Assembly: GCA_013361095.1 (NCBI GenBank)
Contig: JAATWA010000001.1
Span: 3,441,001 to 3,505,000, forward strand
Source of the DNA: Pseudanabaena biceps
GTDB taxonomy: Bacteria; Cyanobacteriota; Cyanobacteriia; Pseudanabaenales; Pseudanabaenaceae
Direction: 5' to 3'
DNA length: 64,000 nucleotides
This document shows positions 52,689 through 60,565 of the stretch, piece after piece. The notes under the pieces were generated by a model that saw nothing but the letters and a program-made list of their open reading frames with translations, made no database searches and was not told the origin of the DNA. The stretch's first letter is position 1, and each line of letters opens with the position of its first letter. The translations under genes and the position numbers were made by a program.

Positions 52689-53198
52689 TTATTTGCGACT
52701 AAACCATTTAGCGGCGATCGCACCTAAAGCTGCACCCACTAGAGGGTTACTCAAGAATTTCACTAGTGCAGGCTGAGCAGCTAAAACATCTTGGAAAATA
52801 TCGGGATGTGAGTGATAAGCAAAACTAGCCAATTTCGCCACATCTTCGGATGTCATGCGGCTGGGATTATGGCTAGACAAGCCCAATTGCTGTTCGAGAT
52901 CCCGATCATTTAGACCGCGTTTCTTTAATTGTTTAAAGAATTCTTTAGCTACGTCATCTCGCTGATTAGGCTGGATACCTGCGATCGCCTTTTGTAGTTC
53001 TGGTTCCATTTCGGCTGGCGAAATCCGATCTTTATGAAATAGATCGCCAAATAGATTACGGCGTTCTTCGTGGGAAGACCTTTGGGCAAAATCATCAAAG
53101 TTTTGATAATTTTCTGATTCCTCGGTGAGAGTTTCTTGGCTACCCTCTGCCAAATCTTTCATGACTTGACGTTTGTATTCATCGCTAGAATTTGGCAT
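52689..53198 (-). CDS. Unknown protein of the minus-strand stress-type cluster
   Basis: 169 residues from ATG 53198 (an upstream frame start at 53252 overlaps the previous gene). Polar, acidic and helical (DEYKRQVMKDLAEGSQETLTEESENY); the middle has a FFKQLKKRGLNDRDLEQQLGLS helix pair, and the C-terminus is a small hydrophobic Ala/Gly-rich segment (VGAALGAIAAKWFSRK). I do not recognise the family. It is the last gene of a cluster of same-strand genes running from 57371. Confidence 0.65.
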   Translation of the reverse strand: MPNSSDEYKRQVMKDLAEGSQETLTEESENYQNFDDFAQRSSHEERRNLFGDLFHKDRISPAEMEPELQKAIAGIQPNQRDDVAKEFFKQLKKRGLNDRDLEQQLGLSSHNPSRMTSEDVAKLASFAYHSHPDIFQDVLAAQPALVKFLSNPLVGAALGAIAAKWFSRK

Positions 53199-53248
53199 AG
53201 TTTTTTTACTAATAGAAGATTCAAAAAGTCTGAGACTGTTTGTTGATT

Positions 53249-53566
53249 TCAAGTAGTTCCTGCTTTATCCCAAGCATCGCGAACAGCATCTATGACCTTA
53301 ATCCAAGCTAATCCTGCCCCAGATTTTTGGGCTAAAATTGCTTCATAATCGAGTTTGAGTTCGGCTTCTGCTTCGTCAAAGCTCATGCCAAGATAGCGAT
53401 CGTATCCCTCATGTCCTGTTTGATAAGCAGGTTGATAGTCTGCATAGGGTATCTCCTTCTCAATGTAAGGACGCGAACCATAATTCTCTTGCCAATAAGC
53501 ATTATATTCGTCATTAGGGCTAGCAGAAGGATTAGTAGATGTTGTGGTTTGACTATTCATTGTCAT
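53249..53566 (-). CDS. Unknown protein with Tyr-rich N-terminus
   Basis: 105 residues. A Ser/Thr/Asn-rich start is followed by YNAYWQENYGSRPYIEKEIP and YADYQPAYQTGHEGYDRYLG, a pattern I associate with small bacterial stress-linked proteins of undetermined function, and then an acidic helix (DEAEAELKLDYEAILAQKSG). Start ATG 53566 or 53560. It sits 50 bp from the downstream unknown gene and probably shares its transcript. Confidence 0.7.
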   Translation of the reverse strand: MTMNSQTTTSTNPSASPNDEYNAYWQENYGSRPYIEKEIPYADYQPAYQTGHEGYDRYLGMSFDEAEAELKLDYEAILAQKSGAGLAWIKVIDAVRDAWDKAGTT

Positions 53567-53588
53567 CTCAAGATTTGTTTACTACTAG

Positions 53589-53622
53589 CTTTTAAAAGCG
53601 ATGCTTCACACCGCTTTTAAAA
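53589..53622. repeat. Imperfect palindrome
   Basis: CTTTTAAAAGCG and CGCTTTTAAAAG flank ATGCTTCACAC, just upstream of the 105-residue gene. Confidence 0.75.
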
Positions 53623-53661
53623 GGCTCTTGATTCAGATTTAAAAAGAGTTAGGAAGCCTGA

Positions 53662-54099
53662 TTAGCTTGGTTGCTGATAGTCAATTTTCTGGGTCTGACT
53701 ATCATATTGGGCGTTTACAATCAGTTTCTTGTCAGGAGCATAAACCAAAACTGTAAGGTCTTGATTAGGTAAATTGTGTCGAAAACCTTGGACTAAGGAT
53801 TTAGTTAAAGCTTTCACATCAGTTGGTAAAACTTTCGGCGAAATCACGACTCCTAGCTTATTGCGATCGCGAACATAAGCATCTTTAATCAAGCCTTTAC
53901 TGGTTTGGATCACCCAGTTGCCAAAATCTTGACCTGCGGCAGAGTTTCCGCGTTCTAATTGAGTGTATTCATTACCCTGTTTGGGACTTGCTAGGTTTGA
54001 AGTTTGAGTTGGAGAAGCTCCACAAGCAGTTGTGAAGGTCAAAATCATCATCAAAGCAAAGACCACTATTGTCTTTCGAGCATAATCAAAAACATTCAT
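53662..54099 (-). CDS. Small exported (lipoprotein-like) protein
   Basis: 145 residues from ATG 54099. Signal region ARKTIVVFALMMILTFTTAC, with Cys after TTA (a weak lipobox), then a Ser/Thr/Gln-rich stretch and a soluble domain of about 90 residues (DFGNWVIQTSKGLIKDAYVR ... LTVLVYAPDKKLIVNAQYDS) that I do not recognise. An extended start at 54147 would overlap the holin-like gene. Member of the same-strand cluster. Confidence 0.7.
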   Translation of the reverse strand: MNVFDYARKTIVVFALMMILTFTTACGASPTQTSNLASPKQGNEYTQLERGNSAAGQDFGNWVIQTSKGLIKDAYVRDRNKLGVVISPKVLPTDVKALTKSLVQGFRHNLPNQDLTVLVYAPDKKLIVNAQYDSQTQKIDYQQPS

Positions 54100-54124
54100 A
54101 ATACTTTCTTTACTCGATGTCCGT

Positions 54125-54478
54125 TTATGTGGTTCCCTTCTCAGCAAAGTATTTATTTAAAAAGGTGCTGACAAAAGATAGAACGATGGGAGCGAAAATA
54201 AAGGCGAGGATTCCATTCATCGTAAAACCGGGAACAATGACGGAGGCTAGCCAGAGCAATATGCCATTTACCACGAACGAGAACAATCCAAGCGTAATAA
54301 AGGTAAGTGGCAAGGATAGAACTTTAATAATTGGACCAATGAAAGCATTCACAAGTCCAATTACGATCGCGGCGATTATCGCAGATGGGAAATTAGAAAT
54401 TTCCACACCGGGGACAACCATATCAACAACGAGGAGTCCTAGAGCTGTTGCCAGTATTGTTGCAAAGTATCCAATCAT
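54125..54478 (-). CDS. Phage-holin superfamily IV-like membrane protein
   Basis: 117 residues, four TM helices. MIGYFATILATALGLLVVDM, VPGVEISNFPSAIIAAIVIGLVNAFIGPIIKVLSLP and LGLFSFVVNGILLWLASVIVPGF match the superfamily IV holin-like family, widespread in bacteria outside phages and of unknown role. Neighbours are stress-type genes, not phage genes, so a prophage is unlikely. Confidence 0.85.
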   Translation of the reverse strand: MIGYFATILATALGLLVVDMVVPGVEISNFPSAIIAAIVIGLVNAFIGPIIKVLSLPLTFITLGLFSFVVNGILLWLASVIVPGFTMNGILAFIFAPIVLSFVSTFLNKYFAEKGTT

Positions 54479-54528
54479 ATTTTTTATCCTGAGTATTGAA
54501 GGCGTTTTGTATCGCCATTGTTAAATTG

Positions 54529-54705
54529 TTAATTTGTTTGTTGGTCTTGATGTTTGGAGATTGCCCAAACAGCGTGAATAATGCCAGGAATCCAACCTAA
54601 TATGGTTAGTCCAATATTGATTAGCAAAGTAGTGCTAAAGCCGTAGGTTAGAAAAACTCCCAAAGGCGGGAGAATAATCCCTAAAATGATTTGAATTAGT
54701 TTCAC
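54529..54705 (-). CDS. PMP3/YqaE-family membrane peptide
   Basis: 58 residues from GTG 54705, with an AAGGA ribosome site 9-13 bp upstream. It has two TM helices: LIQIILGIILPPLGVFLTYG and INIGLTILGWIPGIIHAVWA, the PMP3/UPF0057 signature with conserved PPLGV and LGWIPGIIHA. Family members protect membrane potential or ion balance under salt, cold or dehydration stress in plants and yeast; the bacterial role is less clear. Confidence 0.92.
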   Translation of the reverse strand: MKLIQIILGIILPPLGVFLTYGFSTTLLINIGLTILGWIPGIIHAVWAISKHQDQQTN

Positions 54706-54795
54706 AATTGAGTGTTCCTTGAAATTAAATTGAGAGTGAGATGATCTGCTAGATTGATAAATTTGGGATTTGTCACAATCATGAATTGCGCCTAG

Positions 54796-55548
54796 CTACT
54801 TCCGACTTTCCCAAATCTCTTGTAAATGCTGTTTAACTTCTTGCTCTTTACGAGCAACTACTGAGCCAAATCCACCGACCTTATCCTCAAATTCAGTAAC
54901 TCGCTCTTGTAAAGGAATTACACCACTTTCGGCGGCTTCAGTTTTTTTCTGTCCATACCAAGTTTTAGCTTTTTCCCATTGCTGCTTAACTTCGTTATAG
55001 CGATCGCCATAACGAGTTACTAACCTTTGGTCTAAGCTGGCAAGCTGAGATTTAAGCCCAAGGTATTGATCTTGCAAGATTCCAGATTCTTGGCGTTCTT
55101 GGACATTGTTGACAGCCAAATTAAGCACTTCGGAAGTGGTGTCTGGAGAATCAGTTAGTTTTACCGATTTAACATCAATTAAAATTTCACTAATTTCGCG
55201 ATCCAACTCTTCCTGCTGAGCATCCAATTGGGCTTGAATCTCTTGCAGTTTAGCTCGCCGTTGAGCGATCGCCTGCTGCCGTTGGTCAGTACCACCTGCG
55301 ATCGCTCCTTCAATAGAAGCAGCAATTTTTTCAGTGTGTTCCGTTCCAGTTCCTTTTAAATCTGCAATCACTGTGGAAATTGCATCTTTGATGATTAAAC
55401 GGATCTCATCTGTCCCTTCTTTGAGTTCAGCAATTGTTTGCTCAACCGCATCTTTGACAATCTCGCGAATATGCTCAGTCCGAATTTTGCCTTCAGCCTT
55501 AGCTTTGGCAAGATTTGGACTGATTTTCTCTTTGATTGAGTTAGACAT
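54796..55548 (-). CDS. Coiled-coil protein of the stress-type cluster
   Basis: 250 residues from ATG 55548. The N-terminus (SIKEKISPNLAKAKAEGKIR) leads into amphipathic helices with paired repeats (VEQTIAELKEGTDEIRLII and ISTVIADLKGTGTEHTEKI), then long coiled coils (QRRAKLQEIQAQLDAQQEEL) and a final helix. Hydrophilic throughout, LEA/apolipoprotein-like in character, with no family that I can name with certainty. A structural or membrane-stabilising role is plausible from context only. Confidence 0.75.
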   Translation of the reverse strand: MSNSIKEKISPNLAKAKAEGKIRTEHIREIVKDAVEQTIAELKEGTDEIRLIIKDAISTVIADLKGTGTEHTEKIAASIEGAIAGGTDQRQQAIAQRRAKLQEIQAQLDAQQEELDREISEILIDVKSVKLTDSPDTTSEVLNLAVNNVQERQESGILQDQYLGLKSQLASLDQRLVTRYGDRYNEVKQQWEKAKTWYGQKKTEAAESGVIPLQERVTEFEDKVGGFGSVVARKEQEVKQHLQEIWESRK

Positions 55549-55699
55549 CCTTATTTCCCATGATTGACAATTGGTAAGTAGCTGGGCATAGTTAAAAACT
55601 AGACTCCTAAGCTGTAACGCACGCCGTACTTGCGCCACAGCTATTTAGACTTTATAATTGTGCCTAGCTACGAGACGACAAGGAACTGGCATTTATGCC

Positions 55700-56587
55700 T
55701 TACCATAAGCCTCGAACAGGTGCTGGAGTTGGCGTATTAGTAGGTGTAGTATTAGTGGAAGGGGAAGTTGGTACTTCCACAGGTTCACCAGTAGTTAATA
55801 AAATAGGATTAACTAAAGCAAGCACTTCATCTTTAGTGGCATATCCATCAAAAGCATCAAGATTAAAAGGGATCGGAGAACCAAGACGATTCTCGTTATA
55901 AATTACCTCTTTACTGCTGGCATCAGTAGAAATCCAAGGTCGCACATCAGCTCCTAACAAACTTTGACGTAATGCTCTAATGCCCGCAGCGTGCCTAGCT
56001 TCTACACTGTGAATTGCTAAAGCTGCGGCTAAGATTGGCTTACCTGCATCACCTGCGGCGAGTAAATTCTGAACCTGCCCTTTATAGGCCGCCGCACCAA
56101 GATCTTCAACATATTGCCCTGCTAGAAGAAAATCTGTGGGATTAGCGAAGGGATCGCGTCCAAGAATGGCACTATAGTTAGGACTGCTAGGGATAGTAAT
56201 CGCATCAGGATTGCCACCAATGGAGCTTAATGCTGCGGAAATATCAGTAACATGCTGAGCTTCATCTTCACCATAGGAAGCGATCACATCCTTCGCAATT
56301 TGTGGTGCAGATGCTAAGCCTCCATTTTGAGCTGCATTACCAGCACGGCGATAAAAGTCAGCTTCTAGTTTTTCTAGAGTGAGAGCATATTCTGCGACTT
56401 CTCTAGGACTTAAGACTGTGCCTTGAGCATACACTGGTGTTGTGACACTGAAGAAAAGCATCAAAGATAGCAAAGGAATAAAAGCTAAGCTAAGTTTGAT
56501 GGGAAGCAATACCCTCCTAGCGATATTTATAAAACTATTAAAAATAGCTTTATAACTGATTTTGAAAGTTGCCAAGTAAGATGTCAT
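55700..56587 (-). CDS. Ferritin-like domain protein, exported
   Basis: 295 residues from ATG 56587; the longer frame to 56656 overlaps the upstream gene. A signal or TM segment (LPIKLSLAFIPLLSLMLFFS) precedes a four-helix ferritin-like domain with LTLEKLEADFYRRAG, GEDEAQHVTDI and SVEARHAAGIR, supplying the E..H metal-type ligands. The C-terminus is Pro/Thr-rich (VEVPTSPSTNTTPTNTPTPA). It is close to the desiccation-related ferritin-like family and is a paralogue of the gene just upstream. Confidence 0.85.
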   Translation of the reverse strand: MTSYLATFKISYKAIFNSFINIARRVLLPIKLSLAFIPLLSLMLFFSVTTPVYAQGTVLSPREVAEYALTLEKLEADFYRRAGNAAQNGGLASAPQIAKDVIASYGEDEAQHVTDISAALSSIGGNPDAITIPSSPNYSAILGRDPFANPTDFLLAGQYVEDLGAAAYKGQVQNLLAAGDAGKPILAAALAIHSVEARHAAGIRALRQSLLGADVRPWISTDASSKEVIYNENRLGSPIPFNLDAFDGYATKDEVLALVNPILLTTGEPVEVPTSPSTNTTPTNTPTPAPVRGLW

Positions 56588-56645
56588 GTTGATCACTTCC
56601 TTCTGTATGACTGTATTTGAAAGTATGAATCCGTGCATTTTGTAG

Positions 56646-57371
56646 TTAAGTGACAAGACTGCCAGTGATGGGATTGTCGAGGATGTTTAGCGAACCAAGA
56701 ATGGCAACAATCTGTTTAGGGGTATATAGCTCGTCATACGCCTTGCCTTTAAATGGATTGATACTTGCATTCAAGTTCTCATCGCTAATGAAGCGATCGC
56801 CATCAGGTTCTGTGGCGGATCTACCAAGTAGCGATCGCACACCTGCCGCGTGGCGAGCTTCTACTGAGACAATTGAGCCAGCCGCTAGCAAAAATGTAGG
56901 ATTGGTTAAACCTGTTCCCGCGCCATTGTAGGCATGTACACCCAAATCTTCTAAAATAATTGCGGCATTTAAAATGCGATCGCGACTACCGAGAATCCCC
57001 TCAAGACCAGCCTGATTGAAAATTAAATCTTGGGTAGTAAATAGAACTTGATTAGCTAAAACTTTGCGTAAAAATGTGACATGGGCAGCTTCTTGTGAAC
57101 CAAAATATCGCATATATTCTAGTTCTTTACTGTTTGTAACTTTGCCTGCAATAACTACGGCTGCATAAAATGCCGATTCTAGTTCTTCTAATAACAAAGC
57201 AAAATTAAGAATTCCAATATCATCAGCATTAAAAGTAAGAGTCTTGCCACGGCTCATAGATTGAGCATTAAGCATTCCTGGTATACCTGCAATTACCATA
57301 CCGCTAACTCCAAAGATTCCCAATTTCATTAGGGAACGCCGTGAGGTAGAAGATTTATTCCAACTCTTCAT
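56646..57371 (-). CDS. Ferritin-like domain protein with Tat signal
   Basis: 241 residues. The N-terminus contains the twin-arginine motif SRRSLMKLG followed by a hydrophobic segment, so export by Tat, perhaps with a metal loaded in the cytoplasm, is likely. The ferritin-like domain follows: LLLEELESAFYAAVV, GSQEAAHVTFLRKVL, AAIILEDLGVHAYN and SVEARHAAGVRSL. It is adjacent to a paralogue in the same direction and heads the same-strand cluster; it is a likely oxidative or desiccation-stress protein. Confidence 0.87.
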   Translation of the reverse strand: MKSWNKSSTSRRSLMKLGIFGVSGMVIAGIPGMLNAQSMSRGKTLTFNADDIGILNFALLLEELESAFYAAVVIAGKVTNSKELEYMRYFGSQEAAHVTFLRKVLANQVLFTTQDLIFNQAGLEGILGSRDRILNAAIILEDLGVHAYNGAGTGLTNPTFLLAAGSIVSVEARHAAGVRSLLGRSATEPDGDRFISDENLNASINPFKGKAYDELYTPKQIVAILGSLNILDNPITGSLVT

Positions 57372-57770
57372 AATTAAGATCTCCTAAATAATGCTTACGT
57401 GCTGAGAAGTTCTATACATAGTCTTTCTCAGCCTAATCAGGCACAGAATTGTTGCGCTTAACTACTTGTTTGTTGACATCATGATAGATAGATGATTGAA
57501 ATAATGTATATCGGAATATTTAAAATGATTGAAATAATTGACTTGTATGGGAATGTCGTAAATCTTAATCAATGAAGATGTTGAAAGTAGTAGGATTGCG
57601 ATCAAATCAATCAAAAAGCGCTGTAATTATGAGAACATCAAGCCGCTAATCATGATTGAAAATACAAAAGCTATGGCATATGTTGTTTGTCCGCCAAGGC
57701 TTTTGTAACTTTGTGGGTTTTAGGAAGGCGCAAAGCGCCATGAACCAAATATTATTGTGGATTTATTTTG
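57372..57770. other. Divergent intergenic region
   Basis: 399 bp. ATGATTGAAATAAT occurs twice (around 57492 and 57525). A TTGACA lies at about 57473. GGCGCAAAGCGCC (57723 on) is a small hairpin core. It must contain promoters of the ferritin-like cluster and of the MFS gene; I see no full consensus. Confidence 0.4.
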
Positions 57771-59057
57771 ATGATTGAAACCTATGTTGAAGAAGAGATA
57801 GACAACAAATTTGAGATATCTGTTCGGACTAGCCTCAAAGCATCAACCATTGATGGAAGTTTGTCAACAATTTTTAGTAACATCACTGGAGGAGTATTAC
57901 TAAGTAGCTTCTTGCTAGATTTGGGTGCAAATCCCTTTGAAATTGGGATGTTGTCTTCTTTGCCAATGTTAGCAAATCTTCTGCAACCGCTTGGAGCCAT
58001 ATTATCAAATCGATATCATAGCCGTCACGACTATGGGATTTGGACATTTTTACCTTCTCGATTGATATGGTTGATCCTACTTGTTTGCTTAATATTGAGA
58101 GGAGTAAGTGATAGATTTTCAGAACAATTAATATCCTTAACCTTGGCTTTAGTGGTGATTTCTAGTGTATTTGGCGCGCTAGGTAGTGCGTCATGGATGA
58201 GCTGGCTGGCGGCGCTAGTGCCGCCCAAACTGCGTGGTCGATATTACAGCATTCGGAATGTTGTGAGTAATATTGCGACTTTAATCTGTTTACCGATCGC
58301 TAGTTTTATAATTTCCCATTGGCAGGGTGGCGCGATCGCAGGTTATGGAATTGTGCTAAGTATTGGAATTCTCGCAGGGATAGCGAGTCTAGTTTGTCAG
58401 CAATTTATGATTGACATTGATCCCAAAAAATATCAAATAGTCAGTATTGAGGGAGGTTTATTTAAAGATTTAAGCGCTCCCTTTCAAGATCGAAATCTTA
58501 TTGTTTTTTTAATCTATTTTTCCTTTTGGGGATTTGCCGTGAATCTCAGTAATCCATTTTTCAATCTTTATATGTTAGAAAATTTGGGTGTAGATATTAC
58601 TTGGGTAACTCTATTTAGTAGCCTCGGTAGTGGTGCAAATATGTTGATGTTATTGGTTTGGGGCAGGCTCAGCGATCGCGTCGGCAATCGTCGTTTAATC
58701 ATATTTGCTGGCTTAGCAATATCGATTACGCCTCTATTTTGGCTATTTACAGGGGGCGCTCAAGTGCAAGCTCAGCTATGGATTTATCTACTTATCTTTC
58801 ATATATTTGTAGGTGGAACTTGGGCGGCTGTTGATTTGGGTAACAACAATATTCAAATTGCGATCGCGCCGATCCAACATCATGCCACATTCTTTGCGAT
58901 CGTCTCCGCCGCAGTGGGTATCAGTAGTGCATTAGGAACAACTGTAGGCGGAATTTTAGCGCAATATTCCCATTATGAAGGAATTTTGGGAATATTTTTT
59001 CTTTCGACAATCCTGCGTTTATTAGCAATCGTTCCTTTGTTGTACGTTCACGAATAA
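57771..59057 (+). CDS. MFS transporter, unknown substrate
   Basis: 428 residues from ATG 57771, 12 hydrophobic segments. It has the MFS hallmark LVPPKLRGRYYSIRNVVSN and, after TM8, WGRLSDRVGNRRLI. No close match to a specific transporter family can be given. A palindrome closes the gene against convergent fmt. Confidence 0.85.
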   Translation: MIETYVEEEIDNKFEISVRTSLKASTIDGSLSTIFSNITGGVLLSSFLLDLGANPFEIGMLSSLPMLANLLQPLGAILSNRYHSRHDYGIWTFLPSRLIWLILLVCLILRGVSDRFSEQLISLTLALVVISSVFGALGSASWMSWLAALVPPKLRGRYYSIRNVVSNIATLICLPIASFIISHWQGGAIAGYGIVLSIGILAGIASLVCQQFMIDIDPKKYQIVSIEGGLFKDLSAPFQDRNLIVFLIYFSFWGFAVNLSNPFFNLYMLENLGVDITWVTLFSSLGSGANMLMLLVWGRLSDRVGNRRLIIFAGLAISITPLFWLFTGGAQVQAQLWIYLLIFHIFVGGTWAAVDLGNNNIQIAIAPIQHHATFFAIVSAAVGISSALGTTVGGILAQYSHYEGILGIFFLSTILRLLAIVPLLYVHE

Positions 59058-59100
59058 ATTTTAAGGAAGGATGGCTTCGCTATCCTTCCTTAAAATTTAT
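59054..59100. terminator. Bidirectional terminator MFS / fmt
   Basis: Arms ATAAATTTTAAGGAAGGAT + GGC around TTC. It covers the stop codons of both convergent genes. Confidence 0.9.
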
Positions 59101-60032
59101 TGAAAACTCTCACCGATCGCTATTCGCATTCCATTCACAAAATCCCAACCTGATTGCAGTTTTTTACCCGCGGGTTGCAATTCTTTAATTAGCAATGATC
59201 CATTGCCAGTCTGCAATGTAAATCCTTTTCCTTTCCGAATTTCGACAACCTTCCCTACGTCTTCCAAATTACCAGATTCAGTAACAACTTCTGTTTGCGT
59301 AATTTTTAAATGCTGACCACGAAAATCGGTGTAGCAATTGGGATAGAAAGCACGAATCCGATTATATAAAGCGATCGCCCCTTGTGTCCAATCTAAAGCA
59401 AAATCATCGCGCCCAATCATTGGCGCATAGCAGGATAGCGCATCATCTTGAGGTGCTGGTGTAATAGTGTTGAGGTTGCGTAAAGTCTCAATTAATAAAT
59501 CAGCTCCCAAATTTGCTAATTTGGAACTTAGACTATTTATATTATCTTCAGGGAGGATTTCTATTTCTTGCTTGAGTAACATCGCTCCTGTATCAATACC
59601 TGCATCCATCTGCATTGTTGTAATGCCCGTTATGCTCTCACCATCAGCGATCGCCCATTGGATCGGCGCAGCTCCACGATATTTTGGCAATAGTGAACCA
59701 TGCACATTGATACAACCATATTGGGGCATATTCAGAATTTTGCGAGACAGAATCTGTCCATAGGCAACCACTACAAAAACATCGGCGGCTAGTGCTGCTA
59801 GTTCTGTAAGTACCTGTTGATCTTTTTTGAGACGCTCAGGTTGCCAAATTTTAAGGTCAGGATTGGCAGCGATCGCCGCAGATTTCACGGGTGGCGGACT
59901 TACTTGACTGCCCCGACCACGCCTTGTGTCGGGTTGTGAAACAACACCCACCACCTCAAAATCTGGCTCAGCTAATAATTTATTTAAAGTAGGAACTGCA
60001 AAATCTGGAGTTCCAAAAAAGACAACGCGCAT
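59097..60032 (-). CDS. fmt: Methionyl-tRNA formyltransferase
   Basis: 311 residues. It formylates initiator Met-tRNA. It starts [20 protein letters not shown]; the catalytic motif is [20 protein letters not shown] with Asn/His and the later D in [11 protein letters not shown]; the C-terminal OB-like domain ends ...WDFVNGMRI. Commonly next to def in bacteria, but not here. Confidence 0.97.
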   Translation of the reverse strand: MRVVFFGTPDFAVPTLNKLLAEPDFEVVGVVSQPDTRRGRGSQVSPPPVKSAAIAANPDLKIWQPERLKKDQQVLTELAALAADVFVVVAYGQILSRKILNMPQYGCINVHGSLLPKYRGAAPIQWAIADGESITGITTMQMDAGIDTGAMLLKQEIEILPEDNINSLSSKLANLGADLLIETLRNLNTITPAPQDDALSCYAPMIGRDDFALDWTQGAIALYNRIRAFYPNCYTDFRGQHLKITQTEVVTESGNLEDVGKVVEIRKGKGFTLQTGNGSLLIKELQPAGKKLQSGWDFVNGMRIAIGESFQ

Positions 60033-60046
60033 ATTTTTTTACCGAG

Positions 60047-60089
60047 ATCAAGAAAGAAAGAATTACAAAGCAATTCTTTCTTTCTTGAT
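60047..60089. repeat. Palindrome, AAGAAAGAAAG arms
   Basis: 18-bp arms ATCAAGAAAGAAAGAATT and complement around ACAAAGC, just upstream of fmt. Confidence 0.88.
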
Positions 60090-60118
60090 TTAGTCTGATT
60101 GAAAATTACTGTATAGCT

Positions 60119-60213
60119 ACTCCCTTCGCAGTCTAAAAATAGACATTAAAACCCAAGGATTAGCGTTGCGGCGCGAAGCGCCGCAACGTCTAATTTTTCA
60201 CTGGGAAGGGAGT
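60119..60213. repeat. Nested palindrome with a 20-nt insertion in one arm
   Basis: The right arm complement reads ACTCCCTTCCCAGTG... GTTGCGGCGC. The left arm has the same ends but carries an extra ATTAAAACCCAAGGATTAGC between AGAC and GTTGCGGCGC. The inner part is a partial palindrome with loop GAA. Confidence 0.8.
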
Positions 60214-60320
60214 ATCACCAGATGTACTAGGATGTAAGACCTAAGAATTGGCTGGCGGCGCGTCGCGCCGCCAGCCAATTCTTAGGTGATTTGTCCTAAA
60301 ACAAATGACTGTGGCTATAG
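60213..60320. mobile_element. MITE-like element with palindromic centre
   Basis: Left end TATCACCAGATGTACTAGGA, palindrome at 60239-60287 (24-bp perfect arms ACCTAAGAATTGGCTGGCGG + CGCG around one T), right end GATTTGTCCTAAAACAAATG + ACTGTGGCTATAG. Matches the copy at 38023-38138 in the opposite orientation. Confidence 0.72.
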
Positions 60321-60393
60321 TATGACATTAGCGCTGAGAGGGCATAATCGCAAATCATCTCTCTTGCTTCAACTCCAGCATTTCTCATTATAA

Positions 60394-60444
60394 AAATTAG
60401 TTTTTTGAAAGCCAGCCGTAGGCTGGCTTTCAAAAAACTAATTT
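60394..60444. repeat. Palindrome with GAAAGCCAGCC arm
   Basis: 24-bp perfect arms AAATTAGTTTTTTGAAAG + CCAGCC around the loop GTA; same module as 563-598. Confidence 0.9.
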
Positions 60445-60484
60445 AGGGATTTGCAGCGCCTTAGGCGCTGCAAATCCCTAAATT
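60440..60484. repeat. Palindrome with GCAGCGCC core
   Basis: 21-bp arms AATTTAGGGATTTGCAGCGC + C around the loop TTA, overlapping the preceding hairpin by 5 bp; same module as 510-566. Confidence 0.9.
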
Positions 60485-60565
60485 GCTGCTGCAACTCATA
60501 CTTTATTATGGCAACGCCTGCTTTTGGCAGTATGCTTTTGGGGATGTTTCATTGAGGCTGCTTGC

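Larger units (their letters stand above)
60033..60565. other. Repeat-packed divergent intergenic region
   Basis: 533 bp filled almost completely by five palindromes and one MITE-like element (60047-60484). The promoters of fmt and panC/cmk must lie within or between the hairpins. Confidence 0.7.

Noticed and set aside
54125-54478. Prophage because of a holin-like gene
   Set aside because: No other phage genes; this holin-like family is widespread in ordinary bacterial chromosomes.
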